Assembly: GCA_965204165.1 (NCBI GenBank)
Contig: OZ241969.1
Span: 4,926,823-4,990,822 of the forward strand
Origin: VYFG01 sp965204165
GTDB lineage: Bacteria; Pseudomonadota; Gammaproteobacteria; Arenicellales; Poriferihabitantaceae
Length of the DNA: 64,000 bases
Direction: 5' to 3'
Shown here: positions 51,819 to 60,689 of the stretch, one piece after another
How positions within the stretch are numbered: the stretch's first letter is position 1
Layout of the letters: every line of letters starts with the position of its first letter
The notes under the pieces: model-generated
The model's database searches: none
What the model was told of the DNA's origin: nothing
Seen by the model: the letters and a program-made list of their open reading frames with translations, nothing else
Made by a program: the position numbers and the translations under genes

Positions 51819-52357
51819 TCCGCGGACATCCGCCGTTCCAGCAGGTGCAGCAGGAACAGGGTGCGCGCGTCGCTCACTTCCGGGTGGTCGTACAGGGCGC
51901 CGATGCGGCCGAGGGGCCAGCGAACCTGCTCCAGCGGCTCGATCTCGTCGCCGCCCTCCTGGGGGCACGGCCGAAGGCCGGAGGCGATGAACAGGTAGGT
52001 GGTGAAATCACTGTAACCCGGGCTGGTGGTGACGGTGCGAAGTAGCTCGAGGCTGCCCGGCTCGAACCCGATCTCCTCGGCCAGTTCCCGGGACGCCGTC
52101 TGCGGGGCCTTTTCCCCGGGATCGATCCTGCCCTTGACGAACCCCAGCTCATAACGGTCAAATCCCGCCGCGTATTCCCGCACCAGGATCAGCGAATCGT
52201 CATCCACGGCCGCCACCATCACCACCCCGTCGCCCTGGTGGCGCAGGCATTCGAACGTGGCGTGCTGGCCATCCCGGAATTCCATTTCCAGCGCCTCGAT
52301 CCGGAAAAGCCGTGACTGGGCCACCAGCGATGTTGATAGAATTTGCGGTTTGGACAT
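51815..52357 (-). CDS. nudE: ADP compounds hydrolase NudE
   Basis: A 180-residue Nudix protein with a perfect box GRIDPGEKAPQTASRELAEEIGF. The surrounding FECLRHQGDGVVMVAAVDDDSLILVREYAAG and the context (cysQ next to it, yrfG divergent) match NudE, which hydrolyses ADP-ribose, NADH and Ap3A. It is divergent from yrfG with 43 bp between starts, so the promoters overlap. Confidence 0.92.
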   Translation of the reverse strand: MSKPQILSTSLVAQSRLFRIEALEMEFRDGQHATFECLRHQGDGVVMVAAVDDDSLILVREYAAGFDRYELGFVKGRIDPGEKAPQTASRELAEEIGFEPGSLELLRTVTTSPGYSDFTTYLFIASGLRPCPQEGGDEIEPLEQVRWPLGRIGALYDHPEVSDARTLFLLHLLERRMSAE

Positions 52358-52400
52358 CCCGGATCAAGCGCGAAGCGAGAACGGATTTTAACCTGAAGCG

Positions 52401-53126
52401 ATGCGTGACACTTTCTCCCCCATGGCAGCAACCGATTCCCGGACCGATCCCCACGATGCCCCGGTGACCATGCCGAGGTGGCGGGACATCGACACCGTGT
52501 TCCTGGATATGGACGGGACGCTGCTGGATCTCCATTTCGACATTCATTTCTGGCAGACGCATGTGCCGCGCCGCTACGCCGAGCATCACGGAGTGTCCCA
52601 CGACGAGGCCCGCGCCCTGACCCTGCCCCACATGCGCGAGATCCGCGGGACGCTGGACTGGTACAACCTCCACTACTGGAGCGAATACCTCGGCATGGAC
52701 ATCCCGGCGCTCAAGCAGGAGGTCGCCCACCTGATCCGCCTGCGGCCGGGGGTCGACGACTTCCTCTCCTGGCTGCGGGGCGCGGGCAAGACCCTGGTGC
52801 TGGCCACCAACGCCCACCCGGACGCCGTGGAGATCAAGTTCTCCCGGGTGGCCCTGGGGGGCTGCTTCCACCATATCGTCAGCTCCCATGAACTGGCGGC
52901 GCCCAAGGAATCGGCGGCCTTCTGGCGGGGAATGGAAGGGCGTCTCGCGTTCGATGCCGGCCGCAGCATGCTGGTGGATGACCATGCCGGCGTCCTGGAC
53001 GCGGCCCGCGAGTACGGCATCGCCTGGCTCGTGTCCATCCGGCAGCCCGATCTCAAGGCGCCCCCCCAGCCGTCCACGGGGTATCCGGCCCTGGGACATT
53101 TCCGCCAGATCATCCCCCGGGACTGA
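52401..53126 (+). CDS. yrfG: GMP/IMP nucleotidase YrfG (HAD superfamily)
   Basis: The 241-residue HAD hydrolase shows FLDMDGTLLDLHFDIHFW, with the two catalytic aspartates, LVLATNAHP (motif II) and MLVDDHAGVLDAAREYG (motif IV). It dephosphorylates GMP/IMP. In-frame ATGs at 52422 and 52470 are alternative starts, since the first 23 residues are not obviously conserved. zapE follows after 6 bp in what is likely an operon. Confidence 0.88.
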   Translation: MRDTFSPMAATDSRTDPHDAPVTMPRWRDIDTVFLDMDGTLLDLHFDIHFWQTHVPRRYAEHHGVSHDEARALTLPHMREIRGTLDWYNLHYWSEYLGMDIPALKQEVAHLIRLRPGVDDFLSWLRGAGKTLVLATNAHPDAVEIKFSRVALGGCFHHIVSSHELAAPKESAAFWRGMEGRLAFDAGRSMLVDDHAGVLDAAREYGIAWLVSIRQPDLKAPPQPSTGYPALGHFRQIIPRD

Positions 53127-53132
53127 CGCGCC

Positions 53133-54209
53133 ATGGCAACCCCTTCCGGTCATTACCAGCAGGATGTGGAACAGTGCCTGATCCGGTCCGACCCGGCCCA
53201 GCTGGCGGCGTTGGCGCATCTCGACACGCTCTACCAGGAGATCACCGACTCGCTCTCGGCGCCCTGGTACCGGCGCTGGCAGCGCCGGGAGATGCCCCGG
53301 GGGCTGTACCTGTGGGGAGGCGTCGGCACGGGCAAGACCCTGGTGATGGACTTCTTCCACCGCGCCCTGCCGGACGGGGTGGCCTGGCGGATCCACTTCC
53401 ACCGTTTCATGCAGTGGGTGCATGAGCGACGCCGGGTCCATGGCGACCGCCGGGAACCGCTGGACCTGATCGCGCAGGAACTCGCCCGGAAACACCAGGT
53501 GCTTTGCCTGGACGAGTTCGCGGTCACCGACATCACCGACGCGATGATCCTCTACGGCCTGCTCAGGGCCCTCTTCGCCGAGAAGGTCATCCTGGTGACC
53601 ACGTCGAACATTCCCGTCGGGGACCTCTACAAGAGCGGCCTGCAGCGCGACCGCTTCCTGCCGGCCATTGAACTCCTGCGGGAGCACACCACGGAACTCC
53701 ACGTCGACAGCGGCAACGACTATCGCATGGCGTTCCTCAGGCAGGACTCGATCTACCATACGCCGCTGGGGGCGGACGCCGACGCGGTGATCGCAAACGC
53801 CTTTCGCAATCTCGCCGGCGCCCACGAGCCCAGCAAGAGCCACATCGATATCGGCGGACGCGAAGTGCCCGTGGTGGCGACCGGGTCCGGGGTGGTGTGG
53901 TTCGAGTTCTCGGCGCTTTGCGAGGCCAACCGGTCCAGGATGGACTACATCGAGATCTCGCGCCGGTTCCACACCATCATCCTGGCCAACGTGCCGGTGA
54001 TGAGCGACGAGCGCAAGGACCCGGTCCGCCGGCTGGTGGAACTGGTGGATGAGCTTTATGACCGGGGCGTCAACCTGATCCTGTCAGCGGCGGCGCCGCC
54101 GGATGCCCTCTATGCCGGCAAGCGCCTCGAGGAGCCCTTCCGCCGGACGGTGAGCCGGCTGCAGGAAATGTCCTCCGAGGAATACCTGGCCAGGCCGCAT
54201 CTTCCCTGA
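53133..54209 (+). CDS. zapE: Cell division protein ZapE (AFG1-like ATPase)
   Basis: The 358-residue AAA+ ATPase has Walker A GGVGTGKT (62-69), Walker B VLCLDEFAVTDITDAM, and the AFG1/ZapE features RFMQWVHERR and VTTSNIPVGDLYKSGLQRDRFLPAIELL. ZapE associates with FtsZ at the division ring under low-oxygen or high-temperature stress in E. coli. It is the last gene of a yrfG-zapE pair. Confidence 0.9.
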   Translation: MATPSGHYQQDVEQCLIRSDPAQLAALAHLDTLYQEITDSLSAPWYRRWQRREMPRGLYLWGGVGTGKTLVMDFFHRALPDGVAWRIHFHRFMQWVHERRRVHGDRREPLDLIAQELARKHQVLCLDEFAVTDITDAMILYGLLRALFAEKVILVTTSNIPVGDLYKSGLQRDRFLPAIELLREHTTELHVDSGNDYRMAFLRQDSIYHTPLGADADAVIANAFRNLAGAHEPSKSHIDIGGREVPVVATGSGVVWFEFSALCEANRSRMDYIEISRRFHTIILANVPVMSDERKDPVRRLVELVDELYDRGVNLILSAAAPPDALYAGKRLEEPFRRTVSRLQEMSSEEYLARPHLP

Positions 54210-54298
54210 CGGCGTCACGCCGCGGCCGGTCCGGTGAGACCGCTGCGGTTCTCCCGGAAACGGACGCAGCCAGTATGCATGGCCACTGACGGGGGAAT

Positions 54299-55741
54299 TC
54301 ATCTTCTCCACAGCAACCGCTCGGCCTGCCCCAGCAGGTAGCAGAACATGTGGGCGGGCACCCGGACGAACCGGGTCCTTTGTCCCTCGAATCGGGTTAC
54401 CCCGATATCCCGCTCCCGCTTTGTTACCAGGTAGGCATTGGGTAGATCTTCCGCGCGGCAGAAGGTGGCCAGCCCGCCGGTTTCTTCCAGTTCCGGGCTT
54501 TCCCTGTACTTGATCTCGAAGGGGAAGGTGTAGGCCGGGCTGCGAACGACGATGTCCACTTCCTTGCCCGTAGCCGACTCTCTCCAGTACACGATTTCCG
54601 GTGTATCGAGGTAATGGTATGCAAACAGATGCCGCAGCGCCGTGGTCTCCACGATGAGACCCATCTCGTCCGGATTGTTCAGGATTTCTTCCCCTTTCAG
54701 CAGGATGGCGTTCCGCAGCGCCGCGTCCACAAGGTAATACTTGCTTCTCGCCTTGAGCACCTTCTTGCCGCCCAGGGCCGCCGGCCCCAATCGGTAGATC
54801 AGGTTTGCCCGTTCCAGAAGGGCCAGGTGGTTGGCAACGGTCTGCACCGAGGTCTCCAGTGCCCTGGCGCATGCGCTATGCGACAGGATGCCGCCGCTGT
54901 GCAGGCAAAGGTAGATAAACAGCTTTTCAAGGTCATTGACGTTCCGGACGCCGAACAGCGCGGTCATGTCCCGCTTGAGCACGCGTTCCACGACATCTTC
55001 CCGCAGGAGCCGCTGGCTGAGGCTGATGTTGTCCTGTCGTGCGGTTTCCGGAAATCCCCCCACCAGCAGGTAGCGCTGGAAAGGCAGCTGCAGTGGGCGC
55101 ATCCGTCCGGCCAGGTCCACAAGCTGCGCTTGGGTCATGCCGGCCAGATCAGTGAGGCGCAGATCCTTCGGGATCGCCGGATATTCCTCGCTCCGGATAT
55201 GGACAAACTCGAAGAACGAGAGTGTCGGCATCGGGACGGTGAGCCAGCGGCCAACCCCGCTTTCCGCCAGGCGTTCACGGTGTTCCACACTGGCGGACCC
55301 CGTGGCGAGAATGCGGTAGTGGGGCCGGTGGTCCACCAGAAGCTTGATTTCCGTCTCCCAGTCCCTGGAATACTGGACCTCATCCAGCAGGAGCAGGACG
55401 GACTTTCCTTCCGGATACACGGACTCGTGGTAGAGCGACAGGATGTCGCGCAGGGAAACCAGTTTCAGCAGGGGATGGTCGAGGCTCAGGTACAGGACAC
55501 TGCCGGGTGGCTGACCGCTCCGGATCCGGTCATCGGCAAGCTGCTGGAGAACGGTGGTCTTCCCCACCCGCCGGGGCCCGGAAAGCAATACGGCGCGCCG
55601 CAGGGAAGTATCGTTCAGACTGGCGCTGCACGCGGTAAAGGCCAACCGCCTGAATTCCGGCGATTGGCCTGGCCTGCCGCTCCACCAGGGATTCAGTCCC
55701 TGCAGGACGGGGAGCAGTTCGGATCGGTCAATAAATCCCAT
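54299..55741 (-). CDS. AAA ATPase with DUF4143 C-terminal domain (accessory)
   Basis: The 480-residue protein has an N-terminal AAA_14 domain with Walker A SGPRRVGKTT (Gly55-Thr62) and Walker B LLLLDEVQYSRD (Asp120-Glu121). A DUF4143 domain follows, with a winged-helix-like segment (SHSACARALETSVQTVANHLALLERANLIYRL) and a PD-(D/E)XK-like end (GKEVDIVVRS, FEIKYR). Such proteins occur as solitary accessory genes in many prokaryotes, with unknown biological role, perhaps in defence or toxin-like systems. It lies between zapE and metA, both core genes, and its promoter region is strongly AT-rich. No ribosome-binding site precedes the ATG. Confidence 0.85.
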   Translation of the reverse strand: MGFIDRSELLPVLQGLNPWWSGRPGQSPEFRRLAFTACSASLNDTSLRRAVLLSGPRRVGKTTVLQQLADDRIRSGQPPGSVLYLSLDHPLLKLVSLRDILSLYHESVYPEGKSVLLLLDEVQYSRDWETEIKLLVDHRPHYRILATGSASVEHRERLAESGVGRWLTVPMPTLSFFEFVHIRSEEYPAIPKDLRLTDLAGMTQAQLVDLAGRMRPLQLPFQRYLLVGGFPETARQDNISLSQRLLREDVVERVLKRDMTALFGVRNVNDLEKLFIYLCLHSGGILSHSACARALETSVQTVANHLALLERANLIYRLGPAALGGKKVLKARSKYYLVDAALRNAILLKGEEILNNPDEMGLIVETTALRHLFAYHYLDTPEIVYWRESATGKEVDIVVRSPAYTFPFEIKYRESPELEETGGLATFCRAEDLPNAYLVTKRERDIGVTRFEGQRTRFVRVPAHMFCYLLGQAERLLWRR

Positions 55742-55773
55742 AAATAGGTATTACACTTTATATATTTATGGGA
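55736..55773 (-). promoter_or_regulatory. 11-bp inverted repeat spanning the ATPase start codon
   Basis: TCCCATAAATA (55736-55746) and TATTTATGGGA (55763-55773) are perfect inverted copies 16 bp apart. The first copy covers the ATG (55739-55741). If transcribed from the TATAAT at 55776-55781, most of the second arm lies at the 5' end of the mRNA. It may be an operator, or an RNA hairpin that hides the start codon. Confidence 0.5.
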
Positions 55774-55775
55774 AA

Positions 55776-55805
55776 ATTATAAACTATACTTTATATTTTT
55801 TGCAA
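55776..55805 (-). promoter_or_regulatory. AT-rich promoter of the ATPase gene
   Basis: On the minus strand TTGCAA (55805-55800) and a perfect TATAAT (55781-55776) are 18 bp apart in an AT-rich tract. The start site falls near 55769, about 28 nt ahead of the ATG. Confidence 0.5.
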
Positions 55806-55887
55806 GGAAATGGGTGTGGGGACCCGAAGGCGACCCCCCGTGCCGGCATAACGGTTGGCGCCGCTGATCCGCCGGCACCTGTCCGGG

Positions 55888-56961
55888 TCAGCCCTTTTGC
55901 AGATCGAGCGGATCTTCCGGGTCCACTCCATCCATGAAGACCTTGCCTCTTCGCCGGTCGGCCACCCGGTAGACCAGTCCCAGCCAGTTGTTGATCATGG
56001 CCTTGCCAGTGTCGGACCAGGTGTTGTCCACCAGATCCGTCACCGCACCGTCGGGAAACGGCGGCAGGTCGCCGTAGTTCCCCTGGGCCCGCTCCACCTT
56101 CTGCTTGTATTCCTCCAGAACGCGGCGTGCCCGGTGGGGGAAATAGTGTTCCGGATAGGGCGGATAGTGGTCCCGGATTCCCTCGATGTAGCGCACAACC
56201 TCACGCTTGTACTCCTTCAGCAGGCTCACCGCGTCGTATTCGGGATGCCCCTGGAAGAAGACAAACCGAAGGCCGTCCGGGCTCACGGCAAGATGCATGT
56301 CCGCCTCTTCGCTGGAGGCCAGCGTCCTGATCCCCTGTTCCGCCAGCTGTTCCATGTTCACCTCGTATACATGGGAATGCGGGGCGTCGAAGCGGGTATT
56401 GATGTTGGCCACCAGCGGGTGGCGGTCACCGGTAATGCGGTTGGAATACACGCCCCAGCGCTTGTCCGCCAGCTTGTAGCGGTGGATGCCCCAGACATGC
56501 TGCACCACGGCGTGGGTGGCAAGGCAGGAGCACATCACCGAGCAGGTGTTTTCCCGGGCCCAGTCGACCACTTCTAGCAGCGGCTTCCAGTACGGCTCCT
56601 CCTCGATCCGCGGCAGGGCGGGATTGGCGCCCGACAGGATCAGGGCGTCCAGGCCCTCTTCCCGCAAGTCGGAGAAATCCTCGTAATAGCGGTCGATATG
56701 CGCCTTCGCCTGTTCCCCTCGGGGTATTTCCGGGAAGGAGAACAGGTGGACATGGAACTGGGCGATGCGGTTGCAGGATCCCACGAGCCGCATGAACTGC
56801 CGCTCCGTCGCCTCCAGCGCCGCGTCCGGCATCATGTTCAGGATGCCGATATGCAATTCCCGGATGTCCTGGTGCGTCGCCCGGCTTGACGTCAGCACTT
56901 CCTGGCCTTCGGCGCGGAGGCGCTCGAACGTCGGCAGGTCCGAAATCTGTATCAGTGGCAT
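55888..56961 (-). CDS. metA: Homoserine O-succinyltransferase MetA
   Basis: The 357-residue enzyme has the class I glutamine amidotransferase-like fold: catalytic Cys146 (aligned by the pattern C-x10-WGI), and the His238-x-Glu240 pair in FFQGHPEYD. NMMPDAALEATERQFMRLVG is a MetA signature. It acylates homoserine to open methionine synthesis. An ATPase gene lies 15 bp upstream on the same strand, so they are an operon. The upstream region shows no methionine riboswitch. Confidence 0.9.
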   Translation of the reverse strand: MPLIQISDLPTFERLRAEGQEVLTSSRATHQDIRELHIGILNMMPDAALEATERQFMRLVGSCNRIAQFHVHLFSFPEIPRGEQAKAHIDRYYEDFSDLREEGLDALILSGANPALPRIEEEPYWKPLLEVVDWARENTCSVMCSCLATHAVVQHVWGIHRYKLADKRWGVYSNRITGDRHPLVANINTRFDAPHSHVYEVNMEQLAEQGIRTLASSEEADMHLAVSPDGLRFVFFQGHPEYDAVSLLKEYKREVVRYIEGIRDHYPPYPEHYFPHRARRVLEEYKQKVERAQGNYGDLPPFPDGAVTDLVDNTWSDTGKAMINNWLGLVYRVADRRRGKVFMDGVDPEDPLDLQKG

Positions 56962-56976
56962 GGGGCGGTCTATCGG

Positions 56977-57825
56977 TCAGGCCGGGGTCGCGTCTATGGC
57001 GGCGCACACGAACTCGGTGAAGTCCGCCTCGTCCCGCAGCGTGGCGATGTCGCCGGCGTTGGCGGTATGGCCGAAGCGCCCGGCGATGTGCTCGTAATGG
57101 GATCTGCGCCATGACAGGAGGCGCGGAAAGATCCATTGCACGAACGCATCCGGATCGACTTCCAGTGCGCTTTCGAGCCGGTTCTCCCGCAGGTACTCTG
57201 CCAGGTTCCGGTCGAGGAACGGCTCCTCGTAGTGCATCGGCTTGGGGTGCCTGCGGGCACGCTCGATCAGGGTTTCCTCCATGTCCTCGTCGGCCTGGAG
57301 GTAAAGCACCAGGGTGCTGGCGGACAGCCGGTCCCAGCACTCCGCGTCGCTGAGGCCGCAGATGCTGCCGCCGGCGTCGTTGACGAAATGGGGGTAGCCG
57401 TATACGCCGAGCCCGCGTTCGATGAACGCGTCCACATCCCGCATCGCCCCCACCTCGGCGTCGCGGAACAGGCGCTGGCGGCGCTTGAATTCCGCCACCT
57501 CCAGGCCGCCGAGATCGGGGTTGCCGATCTTGCCGAGGAATCCCGTGATCGGCCCCAGGTTGTTCACGGTGATGTTGTTGCGGATATAGATGGAGTCGCT
57601 TCTCAGCTGGGCCCGCAGGTAGGGATGCTGCATCGCCATCAGCTTCACATGGTCGAGGATGGCTTCATCCAGGTACCGTGTCCCGACCCGGTAGTCGCCG
57701 GAATAGTGGAACCACTGGTCCCAGGGCAGCAGTGACGCCAGCGTCGTCTTGCCGACCCCGGACATGCCGAGCAGTGTGACGCGCTTGGTTTTCCAGCCGA
57801 GATATTCCTGTCGGGTCAGCTTCAT
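56977..57825 (-). CDS. P-loop ATPase of unknown function upstream of metA
   Basis: The 282-residue protein has Walker A LGMSGVGKTTLASL (Gly20-Thr28), then segments such as DYRVGTRYLDEAILDHVKLMAMQHPYL and VLYLQADEDMEETLIERARRHPKPMHYEE. It resembles uridine/thymidylate-like kinases only in the P-loop. No signature of a known family is evident to me. It starts at ATG 57825 and ends 15 bp before metA, suggesting a function linked to methionine or one-carbon metabolism. Confidence 0.75.
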   Translation of the reverse strand: MKLTRQEYLGWKTKRVTLLGMSGVGKTTLASLLPWDQWFHYSGDYRVGTRYLDEAILDHVKLMAMQHPYLRAQLRSDSIYIRNNITVNNLGPITGFLGKIGNPDLGGLEVAEFKRRQRLFRDAEVGAMRDVDAFIERGLGVYGYPHFVNDAGGSICGLSDAECWDRLSASTLVLYLQADEDMEETLIERARRHPKPMHYEEPFLDRNLAEYLRENRLESALEVDPDAFVQWIFPRLLSWRRSHYEHIAGRFGHTANAGDIATLRDEADFTEFVCAAIDATPA

Positions 57826-57864
57826 CTGGGGTCAAACGGGGACGCTTTTGCAGAGAGCAGGATT

Positions 57865-58665
57865 CTACCGGAAGATGTACAGGATAATGACGCCGAGGAA
57901 TATGCGGTAGATCACGAACGGCATCAGGCTGAAACGGCGGAGAAACCCGAGGAACCAGTGAATGCAGGCAAACGCCACCAGCCCGGAAACCAGCGTCGCG
58001 AAGACCAACACCCCCCAGGCCACGGGCGCATCCGTCCCCACCAGGTGCCGGCTTTGCCAGGCACCGGCGAGGGCAATGACCGGAATGGCCAGCAGGAACG
58101 AGAACCGCGCCGCGTCCTCCCGGGTGAGCCCCATGGCCAGTCCTGCCGTGATGGTGACCCCGGAGCGGGAGGTGCCCGGGATCAGCGCCAGCACCTGGGC
58201 GCTGCCGATGACAATCACGTCCCGCCAGCCGATTTCGTCGATCCGCCGGCGCCTGGCCCCCGCCCGGTCCGCCCAGCCGAGGAGAACGGCGAACCCGATG
58301 GTGGCCAGCGCCACCGGCACCGGCGAGCGCAGCCACCGGTTGATCACCGCCTCCATCAGCACACCGGCAATTCCCACCATGACCGTGGCCCAGACGATGG
58401 CCCAGGCGAGCCGGCTGTAGGGCGTCGCCGGGGCTCCGGACAGGGAGCGCAGCCAGTGAACCAGGATCAGGGCGACGTCCCTGCGGAAGTAGACCAGGAC
58501 CGCCAGCAGGGTGCCCACGTGCAGGGCAACGTCAAAATGAAGCCCCTGGTCGCGCCAGTCCAGCAGGTGCGGCAGCAGGACGAGATGCCCGGAACTGGAA
58601 ACCGGCAGAAACTCCGTCACCCCCTGGAGCGCGGCAAGCCAGAAGGCCTGGTAATAGTCCGTCAC
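57865..58665 (-). CDS. uppP: Undecaprenyl-diphosphate phosphatase UppP (BacA)
   Basis: A 266-residue integral membrane protein with the active-site motifs LQGVTEFLPVSSSGHLVLLPHLL and GTSRSGVTITAGL, including the conserved Glu, Ser and Arg residues. It recycles the lipid carrier for peptidoglycan and gives bacitracin tolerance. The GTG start overlaps the end of the MidA gene by 4 bp (GTGA). Confidence 0.93.
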   Translation of the reverse strand: MTDYYQAFWLAALQGVTEFLPVSSSGHLVLLPHLLDWRDQGLHFDVALHVGTLLAVLVYFRRDVALILVHWLRSLSGAPATPYSRLAWAIVWATVMVGIAGVLMEAVINRWLRSPVPVALATIGFAVLLGWADRAGARRRRIDEIGWRDVIVIGSAQVLALIPGTSRSGVTITAGLAMGLTREDAARFSFLLAIPVIALAGAWQSRHLVGTDAPVAWGVLVFATLVSGLVAFACIHWFLGFLRRFSLMPFVIYRIFLGVIILYIFR

Positions 58666-59867
58666 GCCGCGAGCCGGTGGGACTGGTCACCGTCGGCAAA
58701 GGCGGACAGGCCGCCCAGGTTCCGTCCGAGGGCGATGCACTTGAACTGCTCGCCCATCTCCCCTGGCATGGTCAGGCGCCTCGCCTCCGCCGCCAGGGCC
58801 ATGGCCTCTTGACTGCCGGCCCCGGCCTCGCGGTGCCTTCCGGCATATATGTCTGCAAAACCAGCACCGACCAGGAACCGCGCCTGGTCGGCGTAACCGA
58901 TCAGCGTGAGCCCGGCCGCCCGGGCCGCCTCCCAGACGCCCGAGAAGTCGACGTGGGCGGTGATGTCCTGCAGTCCCGGCCACAGGAACGGGTCGTCATG
59001 GGCAAGGTGGCGGTAGTGGCAGCGCATGGTGCCCATGCTGCGGTCCGCGTGGTAGTACGTCCGGCGGTCATACCCGTAATCCACCAGCAGCAGCACCCCG
59101 GCCTCCAGGCGTTCGGCGGCGGTGCGCACCCACGCGGGCACCTGCCGGCTCCACTCGCTCTCGTAGCCGGGCGGCAGTCCAAGCGCCCCGGCGAGATTCG
59201 CGGCCCCCGGCAGCGCCCCGCCGGGGTCCCAGCAAAAACCGTCGCCCGCCGCCTTGACGCCCAGGGCCGACACCCGGCCGTCCGGCTGTACCCGGAACCG
59301 GTGAAAGGGCATCGCATCGAGAACCTCGTTGGCCAGGATCACGCCGCGGACCCGGTCCGGCATTTCCCGGAGCCAGCGCACCCGGCCCGCGATCGGCCCG
59401 GGCAGTGCGGCGATCCGCTCCTGCTGGCGCGCACGCAGGGCCGCACCGGTTTCCAGGATGCTGTAGCGGTCGGGCAGCGCGCCGAGCCTGTCCAGTTCCA
59501 GCAGCAGCATCGCGGCCAGGTCTCCGCCGCCCGCACCGAATTCGACGATTTCCCGGGGCGTGTCCGGCTCCCGGTCCGCGGGCGGCAATTCCGGCGCGGA
59601 CAGCACCTCGGCGACCTGGCCCGCGACACAGGCGGCGAACAGGCTCCCGAGGCCCGGCGCGGTGACGTAGTCCCCGCCGGCGCCGAAGATCTGCCGGCGG
59701 CCCGCATAGTAGCCAAGGGCGGGGGTGTACAGGGCAAGGTGCATGTAGCGCTCGAAGCTGATCCAGCCTCCCCGGTCCTGGATCTCGGACCGGATCCTCT
59801 CCGCCAGGGCCCGGGATTCGGCCTGCTGTTCCGCGGGCGGCGCATCGACCGTGGGAAGACCTTTCAC
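58662..59867 (-). CDS. SAM-dependent methyltransferase, MidA/NDUFAF7 family
   Basis: A 401-residue class I methyltransferase with the SAM motif VEFGAGGGDLAAMLLLEL and the family signatures ALGYYAGRRQIFGAGGDYVTAPGLGSLFAACVAG, ANEVLDAMPFHRF and VDYGYDRRTYYHADRSMGTMRCHYRH. NDUFAF7 dimethylates an arginine in a complex I subunit; its bacterial homologue has been proposed to do likewise. The GTG start is used. It is followed closely by uppP. Confidence 0.86.
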   Translation of the reverse strand: MKGLPTVDAPPAEQQAESRALAERIRSEIQDRGGWISFERYMHLALYTPALGYYAGRRQIFGAGGDYVTAPGLGSLFAACVAGQVAEVLSAPELPPADREPDTPREIVEFGAGGGDLAAMLLLELDRLGALPDRYSILETGAALRARQQERIAALPGPIAGRVRWLREMPDRVRGVILANEVLDAMPFHRFRVQPDGRVSALGVKAAGDGFCWDPGGALPGAANLAGALGLPPGYESEWSRQVPAWVRTAAERLEAGVLLLVDYGYDRRTYYHADRSMGTMRCHYRHLAHDDPFLWPGLQDITAHVDFSGVWEAARAAGLTLIGYADQARFLVGAGFADIYAGRHREAGAGSQEAMALAAEARRLTMPGEMGEQFKCIALGRNLGGLSAFADGDQSHRLAA

Positions 59868-59918
59868 GTGCGGGGATATTGGTGTGTAGAATCAGGGATC
59901 GGGCACAGAGGTTGGATT

Positions 59919-60665
59919 ATGACCAGTTTGGAGGACAAAGTCGCGTTGGTCACCGGGGGCGCCCGGCGGATCGGGGCGGCCACGTCCCGGGCGCTGCATG
60001 CCGCGGGGATGCGCCTGGTGATCCACCATCGCAGCAGCCCCGAGGCGGCCGAGAACCTGCGTGCCGAACTGTGCGAAGCACGGCCGGATTCCGTCAGGCT
60101 GATCCGCTGCGACCTGAGGGAGATCGCCAAGGTCAAGAACCTCGTGCGGGAATCGGCAGTCGCCATGGGGGGCCTTGATGTGCTCGTCAACAACGCCGCC
60201 CTGTTCTTCCCCACGCCCATCCGCAGCGCCACCGAGGACCAGTGGGACATGCTGATGAACATCAACCTGAAGGCGCCGTTCTTTGTTTCCCAGGCCGCGG
60301 CGCCCTACATCGCCAAGCGAGGGGGCGCCATCATCAACATCGCCGACATCTACGCCGACCGGCCCCTGGATGACCACCCCGTCTACAACGCGACCAAGGC
60401 CGGCCTGGTTGCCCTGACCCGTTCCCTGGCCCGGGATCTCGGACCCGAGATCCGGGTCAACGCGGTGGCGCCGGGCGCGATCCTGTGGCCCGAAAAGGGT
60501 GAGCTGGACGAACTGTCGAAACAGCGTCTGATCTCCCGCACCCCCATGCGCCAGGTGGGCAGTCCCGAGGACATCACCCGGACCCTGCTGTTCCTGATCT
60601 CGGACGCGCCCTACATCACCGGCCAGGTGATCTGCGTGGACGGCGGCCGCTCGGTGGTCGCCTGA
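59919..60665 (+). CDS. Pteridine reductase (FolM-like short-chain dehydrogenase)
   Basis: The 248-residue SDR has the TG-x3-R-x-G NADPH motif (TGGARRIG), which is the hallmark of pteridine reductases, NNAA, and Asp143 with Tyr156/Lys160 (YNATK). The Asp is 13 residues before the Tyr exactly as in Leishmania PTR1, where Asp replaces the usual Ser. It reduces dihydro-pterins or folates. It is divergent from MidA, starting at ATG 59919. Confidence 0.86.
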   Translation: MTSLEDKVALVTGGARRIGAATSRALHAAGMRLVIHHRSSPEAAENLRAELCEARPDSVRLIRCDLREIAKVKNLVRESAVAMGGLDVLVNNAALFFPTPIRSATEDQWDMLMNINLKAPFFVSQAAAPYIAKRGGAIINIADIYADRPLDDHPVYNATKAGLVALTRSLARDLGPEIRVNAVAPGAILWPEKGELDELSKQRLISRTPMRQVGSPEDITRTLLFLISDAPYITGQVICVDGGRSVVA

Positions 60666-60689
60666 GCGGTTTCCCGGCCCGGTCCTTCG

